Shown here: one piece after another, positions 1 through 5,057 of the stretch
Layout of the letters: every line of letters starts with the position of its first letter
Position numbering within the stretch: the first letter of the stretch is position 1
DNA from: an uncultured Eubacteriales bacterium
Lineage (GTDB): Bacteria > Bacillota > Clostridia > Oscillospirales > UBA644
Reading direction: 5' to 3'
Assembly: GCA_934481505.1 (NCBI GenBank)
Contig: CAKSPP010000083.1
Coordinates: forward strand, 1-6,315
Length of the DNA: 6,315 bases
Notes under the pieces: generated by a model
What the model was told of the DNA's origin: nothing
Database searches by the model: none
What the model saw: the letters and a program-made list of their open reading frames with translations, nothing else
Translations under genes and position numbers: made by a program

Positions 1-592
1 CGCGCACAAAGTCTGTATAAGACGGATCAAGTCCGGACAAGGTCTGTCCGTTGTTTCCGCCGAGCATAAGGTACATAAGGACAATACCGAATACGATAAG
101 CTGGGTAGAAAGGGTAACTATAAACGGATGAAGCTTGAATTTAGCAACGAAGAAACCGTTTACAAGTCCTACAAGAGCTCCGACAGCGATAACTATCAGA
201 AGGACAGCCCACAGGGGGAACACGCCGATATTCGGGAATATCTTGTTTGAATATGTCGTCATCTGCAGAAGCGACGCCACGATACAAGCGGTAAGACCGA
301 CGCATCGTCCGGCTGAAATATCGGTACCGGTAAGGACAATCGCTCCGCCTATACCGAGAGCGATAGGCAGTTTAGCCGCTGTAAGAGAGATGATGTTTAC
401 TATTGAAGAGGTTGAGAGAAACGCGGGAACTTTTATCGCAATATAGATTATCGCGATGGCAATGATGATATACATCGCATTGTTAAACAGCAGGTCGGTT
501 ATCGCTCTGCGTTTATCAAGCGGCGATTTTGCCTTGAACTCGTCAATCCGGGAAGCAAGGCGATTTTTCTTTTTAATTGTTTCGGTAGCCAT
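1..592 (-). CDS. mglC: Galactose/methyl galactoside ABC transporter permease MglC (3' end outside window)
   Basis: This is the membrane-spanning subunit that forms the sugar channel of a CUT2-family ABC importer, together with MglA (ATPase) and MglB (binding lipoprotein). The first 197 residues are visible; the E. coli protein has about 336, so roughly 40% is missing past base 1. Residues 1-33 are a charged, Lys/Arg-rich cytoplasmic tail, somewhat longer than in E. coli. Hydrophobic segments follow at about 38-58, 63-87, 98-110, 126-150 and 156-178. The stretch IALGIGGAIVLTGTDISAGR (77-96) matches the MglC/RbsC-type signature, and 'PFIVTLSTQLIVFGI' (156-170) fits the E. coli MglC 'PFITTLGTMIIVYGI' closely. 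The ATG at 590-592 follows a GAGGAG site with a 6-base spacer, only 14 bases after the mglA stop, so translation is probably coupled. RbsC-type permeases are related, but the operon partners and motif wording favour MglC. Confidence 0.93.
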   Translation of the reverse strand, partial: MATETIKKKNRLASRIDEFKAKSPLDKRRAITDLLFNNAMYIIIAIAIIYIAIKVPAFLSTSSIVNIISLTAAKLPIALGIGGAIVLTGTDISAGRCVGLTACIVASLLQMTTYSNKIFPNIGVFPLWAVLLIVIAVGALVGLVNGFFVAKFKLHPFIVTLSTQLIVFGIVLMYLMLGGNNGQTLSGLDPSYTDFVR

Positions 593-598
593 AATTAT

Positions 599-604
599 CT
601 CCTC
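599..604 (-). promoter_or_regulatory. Ribosome binding site of mglC
   Basis: GAGGAG on the minus strand lies 6 bases before the mglC ATG and within the 14-base gap after the mglA stop codon (607-609). It fixes the start choice for mglC. There is no room for a promoter or terminator here. Confidence 0.85.
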
Positions 605-606
605 GA

Positions 607-2148
607 TTATGCAAATTTAGCAGCGAGTGCCATAATTTCTTCCTGCGTCGTTGTCTTTGCGTCGACTTCACCCGCAAGCTTTCCTCCGGACATAACGAGT
701 ATCCTGTCGCAAACGCCGAGAAGTTCGGGCATTTCGGAAGATACCATTAAGACCGTCTTGCCTTTTGCTGCAAGATCTATAATAAGCTGATATATTTCAT
801 ATTTTGCACCGACGTCGATACCTCTTGTCGGTTCGTCAAGCAGAAGAACCGTAGGCTCGGTAAGCAGCCAACGCCCAAGGATGACCTTCTGCTGGTTTCC
901 TCCGGAAAGAGACCTAATCTTTGTCTCCTGCGAAGGAGTTTTAACTCTCATTGATTTTATACACCAATCGGTGCTCTTTTTCAGTTTCCGTTTACTTAAG
1001 AACGGTCCGACCTTGCATTTATCAAGGCTTGAAATCGTCGCATTATCACGGATATTCAATATTCCGAAAATACCCGTTGCACGCCGTTCCTCGGTAAGAA
1101 GTGCAAAGCCGTTCTTTATGGATTCTCTGGCGTTGCGGTTCTTTATCTTCTTTCCGTCGAGGGTCATTTCTCCGCTTCGCCTCGTCGCCGTTCCGTAGAG
1201 GTTTTCAAGAAGTTCGGTTCTGCCTGAGCCGTCAAGCCCCGCAACCCCGATTATTTCACCTTTACGGGCAACAAACGATACGTCTTTGAGCTTTGAATAT
1301 TCTGCCGTAAGATTTTTAACATCAAGCAGAACGTCCCCGACAACATTTGTTTTGGGAGGATAGAGGTTTGTGAGTTCACGACCGACCATGAGTTTGATTA
1401 TCTCGCCCGTGGTAAGGTCTTTCGCGTCTCTTGTCGCTATCCATTTGCCGTCACGCATTATCGTGACTTCGTCGGAAATTTCGAGAATTTCCTTCATCTT
1501 ATGAGAAATATAGATTATTGCACAGCCCTGGTTTTTGAGCATGTTTATAATTCTGAAAAGATGTTCGACTTCATTTTCCGTAAGAGAAGAGGTCGGTTCG
1601 TCGAAAACGATGACTTTTGCGTTATAGGAAACCGCTTTCGCGATTTCAACCATCTGTCTTTTCGAAACCGGAAGTTTACTCATAACGGTTTTCGGGTTGA
1701 CATCTATTTCGAGTTTATCGAAAATTGCTTTCGTTTCGGTAAGCATTTTCTTTTCGCTTGTAAGCGGTACGAATTTCGCGACTTTCGGGAAACGGCCGAG
1801 CCACATATTATCCATTACGTTACGCTTGAGAGCCTGATTCAGTTCCTGGTGAACCATTGCGACTCCGTTTTCAAGTGCTTCTTTCGGATTTTTGAATTCG
1901 ACCTCTTTACCGTCAAGATAAATTTTCCCCGCGTCCTTGGCATACACTCCGAACAGGCATTTCATAAGCGTTGACTTTCCCGCTCCGTTCTCACCCATCA
2001 GAGCGTGTACGGTACCGGCCTTAACACTTAAATTTACCTTATCAAGAGCCTTGACTCCCGGGAAAACTTTCTCTATGCCTTCCATTCGCAGAAGCGGCAT
2101 ATCATTTTCGCCGCGAACGGTGTTTTCATTTATGATTTCATTATTCAT
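607..2148 (-). CDS. mglA: Galactose/methyl galactoside import ATP-binding protein MglA
   Basis: This 513-residue tandem ATPase powers sugar import from the cytoplasmic face of MglC. NBD1 has Walker A GENGAGKST (52-60), the MglA-type stretch VMDNMWLGRFP (111-121), a degenerate signature LPVSKRQ (159-165), Walker B VIVFDE (179-184) and the switch histidine H216. NBD2 has a degenerate Walker A, GLDGSGRT, with Arg310 in place of Lys, a canonical LSGGNQQ signature (414-420), Walker B VLLLDE (434-439), and Ser471 where the switch His should be. One composite ATP site (Walker A1 with the NBD2 signature) is therefore intact and the other degenerate, as is usual in the CUT2 sugar family. NBD2 also carries the MglA-like stretch FALLTEERRATGI (348-360). 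Length is close to E. coli MglA (506). The first ATG is chosen because AAGGAGA lies 9 bases upstream; internal Met17 has no comparable site. Confidence 0.96.
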   Translation of the reverse strand: MNNEIINENTVRGENDMPLLRMEGIEKVFPGVKALDKVNLSVKAGTVHALMGENGAGKSTLMKCLFGVYAKDAGKIYLDGKEVEFKNPKEALENGVAMVHQELNQALKRNVMDNMWLGRFPKVAKFVPLTSEKKMLTETKAIFDKLEIDVNPKTVMSKLPVSKRQMVEIAKAVSYNAKVIVFDEPTSSLTENEVEHLFRIINMLKNQGCAIIYISHKMKEILEISDEVTIMRDGKWIATRDAKDLTTGEIIKLMVGRELTNLYPPKTNVVGDVLLDVKNLTAEYSKLKDVSFVARKGEIIGVAGLDGSGRTELLENLYGTATRRSGEMTLDGKKIKNRNARESIKNGFALLTEERRATGIFGILNIRDNATISSLDKCKVGPFLSKRKLKKSTDWCIKSMRVKTPSQETKIRSLSGGNQQKVILGRWLLTEPTVLLLDEPTRGIDVGAKYEIYQLIIDLAAKGKTVLMVSSEMPELLGVCDRILVMSGGKLAGEVDAKTTTQEEIMALAAKFA

Positions 2149-2156
2149 AGAACAGT

Positions 2157-2163
2157 TCTCCTT
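2157..2163 (-). promoter_or_regulatory. Ribosome binding site of mglA
   Basis: AAGGAGA on the minus strand, with about 8-9 bases to the ATG at 2146-2148. It supports the upstream start over Met17. It lies just downstream of the intercistronic hairpin, which leaves the site itself single-stranded. Confidence 0.8.
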
Positions 2164-2171
2164 AAAGGGAG

Positions 2172-2200
2172 AGGAGACAGCAGCTTTCGCCGCTGCCCCT
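2172..2200 (-). other. Intercistronic GAAA-tetraloop hairpin between mglB and mglA
   Basis: In the 69-base mglB-mglA gap the minus-strand RNA can form a 7-bp stem (CAGCGGC with GCTGCTG, including one G-U pair; arms at 2189-2195 and 2178-2184) closed by a GAAA tetraloop (2185-2188). Weaker G-U and G-C pairs can extend it outward. It starts about 17 bases after the mglB stop. No U-tract follows, so it is not a standard terminator. Hairpins in this position in binding-protein operons are known to protect the upstream message and lower downstream expression; that role here is inferred. Confidence 0.7.
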
Positions 2201-2217
2201 CACATAACATTACTGAA

Positions 2218-3291
2218 TTATTCGCCGGTGTAGGTTGCGTAAGGAATATTTACTCTCCATTCGCCTACTTTGTCGTCAGCGTTGATGCCTTCGAAAGTAG
2301 CCTTGCCGCCGAGGAAGTTCTGAGCGATGGTCGAAATAACTTTCGCCATTCCGTCAGCGTCCTGTTTGATAGAACCGGTCATTGTGCCGTTCTTTATAGC
2401 GTCTTTTGCAGCGTCGGTAGCGTCAACTCCGAATACAGGAATTGTTTTGCCGCCTTCTTTGTTGTAACCTGCTGCCTGAAGAGCAGAGATTGCACCGAGA
2501 GCCATTTCGTCGTTGTTAGCGATAACAAGTTCAACCATGTTGTTGTTTGCTTCGCTGTACTGAGCAAGGATTGTGGACATATAGTCGGTAGCTGCAGCGG
2601 AAGACCACTGGCCGTTCTGGTCAACAAGATATTTGTTGGAGTTCGAAGCGTCGTAGAAAGAAAGTGCGGGTTTGCCTGCTTTGGTAAGGATAGCGTCAGC
2701 GTCTTCAACACCGTACTGGGTACGAGCGATAGCTTCCATGTTGCCTTCCTGACCTTTGAACATTACGTAGCTGATTTTGCCGTCGCCGTTGAGGTCGAGG
2801 TTTGCAAAGTTTTCAACAAGATAGTTACCTATCATTTCGCCCTGCATGTGACCTGCCATTTCGTAGTCGGTTCCTACGAATACGCATTTGTCATAGCTGG
2901 AAACAACGGATTCCTCAACAGAACGATTGAAGAAGATTACGGGAATGTTCTTTGCTTTTGCCATATCAACGATGTTCTGAGCGGCGTCATTGGAGCCGGT
3001 GTCAACAACGTTTACGATAAGAGCGGTAGCACCCTTTGCAATAGCGGTTGTGACCTGTTCGGTCTGGGTTGTCTGGTTGCCGTTAGCGTCGTAGTTCTGG
3101 TATTTTACGCCTGCAGCTTTAAGATTGCTGTCGAGAGCGGAACGAACGCTGGAAATGTAGGTGTCGCTGTATGTGTAATAGAATACTGCGACTTCCCCGT
3201 CGGTGCTGCCGCCGTTGTCGGAAGTTCCTCCGCAAGCAACAAGACCGAGCACCATAGTAAGTGCCATGAGAATTGCTAAGAATTTTTTCAT
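2218..3291 (-). CDS. mglB: Galactose/glucose-binding lipoprotein MglB of a CUT2 ABC importer
   Basis: This extracellular binding protein delivers sugar to MglAC. The 357-residue precursor has a lipoprotein signal: basic MKK, a hydrophobic core, and lipobox LVAC with Cys20 as the lipidated residue, followed by a Gly/Ser/Asp tether (21-32). The rest is a periplasmic-binding-protein type 1 fold that aligns along its length with E. coli MglB. The calcium loop DLNGDGKIS (166-174; ligands D166, N168, D170, S174) and its distant partner E254 are kept. Sugar-site counterparts D43, N122, R190, W229, N260 and D290 are kept. Phe16, His152, Asp154 and Asn256 of E. coli correspond to Y45, N184, E186 and Q310. 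The ATG at 3289-3291 is chosen over a reading start at 3408 because GGAGG lies 9 bases upstream and the signal peptide begins exactly there. It is first in the mglBAC order. The ligand is likely galactose, glucose or a relative; xylose or another sugar is possible. Confidence 0.94.
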   Translation of the reverse strand: MKKFLAILMALTMVLGLVACGGTSDNGGSTDGEVAVFYYTYSDTYISSVRSALDSNLKAAGVKYQNYDANGNQTTQTEQVTTAIAKGATALIVNVVDTGSNDAAQNIVDMAKAKNIPVIFFNRSVEESVVSSYDKCVFVGTDYEMAGHMQGEMIGNYLVENFANLDLNGDGKISYVMFKGQEGNMEAIARTQYGVEDADAILTKAGKPALSFYDASNSNKYLVDQNGQWSSAAATDYMSTILAQYSEANNNMVELVIANNDEMALGAISALQAAGYNKEGGKTIPVFGVDATDAAKDAIKNGTMTGSIKQDADGMAKVISTIAQNFLGGKATFEGINADDKVGEWRVNIPYATYTGE

Positions 3292-3300
3292 TGTTTTTTG

Positions 3301-3305
3301 CCTCC
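3301..3305 (-). promoter_or_regulatory. Ribosome binding site of mglB
   Basis: A strong GGAGG on the minus strand, 9 bases before the ATG at 3289-3291. It decides the start of mglB: the in-frame upstream ATG at 3408 would add 39 residues ahead of a complete lipoprotein signal, and the candidate promoter TATAAT lies inside that extension. Confidence 0.88.
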
Positions 3306-3319
3306 GTTTTGTTTTTATT

Positions 3320-3331
3320 CGACATCTGTCG
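3320..3331 (-). promoter_or_regulatory. Short dyad in the mglB leader (possible operator)
   Basis: CGACA-GA-TGTCG on the minus strand is an inverted repeat with 5-bp arms and a 2-base centre. It lies just downstream of the expected transcription start for the TATAAT box at 3343-3348. A 2-base loop is poor for an RNA hairpin, so a protein-binding operator is the likelier reading. No family-specific consensus is recognised. Confidence 0.3.
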
Positions 3332-3342
3332 TCGTTGTTTAC

Positions 3343-3348
3343 ATTATA
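3343..3348 (-). promoter_or_regulatory. Probable -10 box of the mglBAC promoter
   Basis: A perfect TATAAT on the minus strand, 51 bases upstream of the mglB ATG. At a 17-base spacing the upstream hexamer is only TTTATT, a poor -35, and there is no TGn extension. Transcription would start near 3336, giving a leader of about 45 bases. A good -10 with a weak -35 fits an activator-dependent sugar promoter, but the surrounding DNA is very AT-rich. Confidence 0.6.
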
Positions 3349-3389
3349 TTCCGAAAAAAGTAAAAAATAAATAGATTTTTTTATCGGAA
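3349..3389 (-). repeat. Inverted repeat abutting the mglB -10 box
   Basis: The arms are TTCCGAAAAAA at 3349-3359 and its complement at 3377-3389, broken by one extra base at 3383. The pairing is TTCCGA/TCGGAA plus an A/T run, with a 17-base AT-rich centre. One arm touches the TATAAT box directly. It could be a pair of half-sites for a regulator or a consequence of A/T runs; the six-base GC-containing core is the part that deserves weight. Confidence 0.35.
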
Positions 3390-3408
3390 ATGTTCGAAAA
3401 TTTATCAA
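3380..3408 (-). promoter_or_regulatory. Second, upstream promoter-like element of mglBAC
   Basis: On the minus strand TTGATA (3403-3408, five of six bases of the -35 consensus) stands exactly 17 bases from GATAAA (3380-3385, four of six of the -10 consensus). A near-palindrome fills the spacer. It is an alternative to the TATAAT box at 3343-3348, or a second start. The AT-rich context makes chance matches likely. Confidence 0.35.
3388..3403. promoter_or_regulatory. 16-bp near-palindrome, candidate operator
   Basis: AAATGTTCGAAAATTT is symmetric about 3395/3396 with seven of eight pairs matching and a TTCGAA core. It lies between the two boxes of the upstream promoter-like element, and its centre is about 60 bases upstream of the start predicted from the TATAAT box. 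Both positions are used by regulators. The bound protein is not identifiable from the site. Confidence 0.35.
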
Positions 3409-3560
3409 TATAAATTAACAAAATATGATAAAATTTTACCCTTTCTCATTAAAAAAGCCCGCAACCATCGTGTTTTTAAGACAGTAAAATTTTATACCAT
3501 ATAGATTTCCGCAAACAATGTTTATTTTTTTACTCCGATATATTATTGCCTTAAATATAT

Positions 3561-3598
3561 AAAAATATAAAAAGGAAGCCGAAAATAATCGGCTTCCC
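3561..3598 (-). terminator. Intrinsic terminator of the dockerin-transglutaminase operon
   Basis: A perfect 9-bp stem on the minus strand, GGAAGCCGA with TCGGCTTCC (3589-3597 and 3574-3582) and a 6-base loop, is followed at once by TTTTTATATTTTTATA. It starts 17 bases after the stop codon at 3614-3616. The plus-strand side has no T-run, so it works for minus-strand transcription and separates this operon from mglBAC. Confidence 0.92.
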
Positions 3599-3613
3599 AA
3601 TAAAATGTTAAAA

Positions 3614-5044
3614 TCAACCGGCAATACTTCTTTTAAGAAGAGAGACGTCTTTCATATTGACATTGCCGTTCCCGTCGTAATCGGCAGCTGAGTAATTTAT
3701 CAAGATATCATATCCTCCGGCAAGATATTTTCGCAGCAGCAGAAGGTCTTCGGAATTTATTGTACCGTCAAGGTTAAGGTCTCCCTTTGTCGGTATGGGA
3801 AGTTTCCTGATATCGGAATCGGAATAAGGAGAGTTCTTTACATCATAATAAATATCGCCGTCGTGCATTGCAGAGCCGTAGATCAAATAAGAATCCTTGC
3901 CCGTTTCGTGCCACAGAAGTTCGGATATCCCGGTTTTCGGATCGTATGCGATAACAGAATCGCCCGTATTATATACAAGTCTCCCGTCTTTTATAAACAG
4001 TCCCGAGAAATAAGTGCCCCAATTGCCCCAGATTAAATTCAGAGAAAACAGCGGTTTTCCGGCTGTCAGTTCCGGGGTCTTCATTATATTATATTTATAT
4101 GACAGGTCTGTCGAAATATAATACCAGTTTCCGTCCGTATAGGCAAAGGGAGAATCAACGTCATTCCAGAAATAGTTATCGTATTTTGTACTCGTACATT
4201 CCGCAGATACCGTGCTGTACCAATCATAATGTTCACGGTTCAGCATTTCGCTGTCGCTCAGAAGAAAGTACCGGTGTCTTGCCATTCCGTAAAGGTCGGG
4301 TAACGGATCGTCCCACGTGCAGTCAACATGATACCATTCGCCGTCCATATATACCTTATTCCAGGCATGGTTCATTGTATTGCTTGAAACCGGGGCGACT
4401 TTTATCCCGACGCTCTCAAGCAGAATTCCGTATACCGAGGCATAAGCCTGACAAACGCCTTTTCCGTCTGTCAGAAAAGTGTATGCGTCGAATATGGAAT
4501 ATGTAGTATCATATTCGAAATTGGAAACGAGATAATCATGGAAGAACAGCGCTTTTTCGAGGTCCGACCATTCGGGCTGAACCTGCGAAAGTATCTTATT
4601 CAGATTATCTTCATAAATTTTCCGCATAGCCGGGATTTCGGAAATATCATAATTGTAAACGGGATAAAGTTTTATAACACGGTTGTTTTTGTATGAATAA
4701 GAACAATTCATACTGACATAGAAAAACGGAGAATAGATATTCAGAACTCTGTCGTATATCTTGCTGAATTCGGTATCCGAAACGTTGAATCTGCTTATAT
4801 CTATCTCATCACGCAGTTCCGTCAATCCCTCGGCTATCGCTTTTTCCGCTTCGGGATTGGGACTTTCCGTATCATACGAAGTGCAGAGAGAGATTCCGTT
4901 ATTTTCCGAAGAGGATTCGCTGCTCAGATAGCGGAAATAATTCCCGTCAACCTGAACTATTTTTACAGAAGAATCCTTCGCCGCAACAAATACGGTAAGA
5001 ACACATATTATTGAAAGAAAAATAAATTTCAGTTGTCTTTTCAT
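3614..5044 (-). CDS. Secreted transglutaminase-like protein with C-terminal dockerin (second of a tandem pair)
   Basis: A 476-residue exported protein. A Sec signal peptide covers about residues 1-22 (KRQLK, then a hydrophobic core ending near VAA); there is no proper lipobox. Residues about 65-155 form a domain of unknown function. The transglutaminase-like core follows, with Cys198 in GKGVCQAYA, His226 in MNHAWN and Asp241 in WYHVDCTWDD, the papain-like triad. Residues about 285-415 are Trp/Tyr-rich with repeated YY/DG turns, perhaps propeller-like. The dockerin has calcium loops at 422-433 (D422, N424, D426, D433) and 455-466 (D455, D457, N459, N461, D466). It should bind a cohesin outside the cell. 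Such domains occur in proteases, cross-linkers and peptidoglycan-associated proteins; the substrate is unknown. It starts 11 bases after the preceding paralog and is probably cotranscribed with it. Confidence 0.9.
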   Translation of the reverse strand: MKRQLKFIFLSIICVLTVFVAAKDSSVKIVQVDGNYFRYLSSESSSENNGISLCTSYDTESPNPEAEKAIAEGLTELRDEIDISRFNVSDTEFSKIYDRVLNIYSPFFYVSMNCSYSYKNNRVIKLYPVYNYDISEIPAMRKIYEDNLNKILSQVQPEWSDLEKALFFHDYLVSNFEYDTTYSIFDAYTFLTDGKGVCQAYASVYGILLESVGIKVAPVSSNTMNHAWNKVYMDGEWYHVDCTWDDPLPDLYGMARHRYFLLSDSEMLNREHYDWYSTVSAECTSTKYDNYFWNDVDSPFAYTDGNWYYISTDLSYKYNIMKTPELTAGKPLFSLNLIWGNWGTYFSGLFIKDGRLVYNTGDSVIAYDPKTGISELLWHETGKDSYLIYGSAMHDGDIYYDVKNSPYSDSDIRKLPIPTKGDLNLDGTINSEDLLLLRKYLAGGYDILINYSAADYDGNGNVNMKDVSLLKRSIAG

Positions 5045-5050
5045 AAAAAA

Positions 5051-5057
5051 CCCCTTT
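5051..5057 (-). promoter_or_regulatory. Ribosome binding site overlapping the upstream stop codon
   Basis: AAAGGGG on the minus strand stands 6 bases before the ATG at 5042-5044 and overlaps the TAA (5056-5058) of the preceding gene. It is weaker than the mgl sites. The overlap suggests that ribosomes finishing the first paralog help start the second. Confidence 0.65.

Larger units (their letters stand above)
3292..3613. other. Intergenic region between the dockerin operon and mglBAC
   Basis: This 322-base AT-rich gap holds the terminator of the dockerin genes at one end and the mglB leader and promoter elements at the other. Between them (about 3409-3560) I see no gene. It contains two copies of the 10-bp palindrome TAAAATTTTA (3429-3438 and 3485-3494), a TGG-TATAAA extended -10-like string on the minus strand (3491-3499), and a GCGGGC followed by six T on the minus strand (3451-3462) that lacks a matching stem. 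The only open frame across it (3436-3624, minus) runs through the terminator and resembles no protein known to me. Confidence 0.6.

Noticed and set aside
135..446. Plus-strand open frame opposite mglC
   Set aside because: Antisense to a clearly coding permease, no ribosome site, and no recognisable protein family.
1501..1974. 157-codon plus-strand open frame opposite mglA
   Set aside because: Phe/Arg-rich composition typical of the complement of a coding strand; the MglA frame has every expected motif.
2848..3279. 143-codon plus-strand open frame opposite mglB
   Set aside because: Val/Gly/Cys-rich antisense translation of a well-matched binding protein; no start signal.
3330..3343. Catabolite-responsive (cre) site overlapping the mglB start of transcription
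   Set aside because: TGTAAAC matches one half of the consensus, but the central CG and the second half fail at three key positions.
3292..3408. 39-residue N-terminal extension of MglB from an ATG at 3408
   Set aside because: It would place a full lipoprotein signal peptide internally and run through the TATAAT box; GGAGG marks the ATG at 3291.
3451..3466. Second terminator (GCGGGC followed by six T on the minus strand)
   Set aside because: No complementary GCCCGC-type arm lies upstream, so no stem can form.
3436..3624. 62-codon minus-strand open frame in the intergenic region
   Set aside because: It spans the terminator and the end of the dockerin gene, is AT-driven in composition, and has no ribosome site.
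4099..4506. 135-codon plus-strand open frame opposite the second dockerin gene
   Set aside because: Antisense to the transglutaminase-like core with intact catalytic motifs; Arg/Ser-rich and without a start signal.
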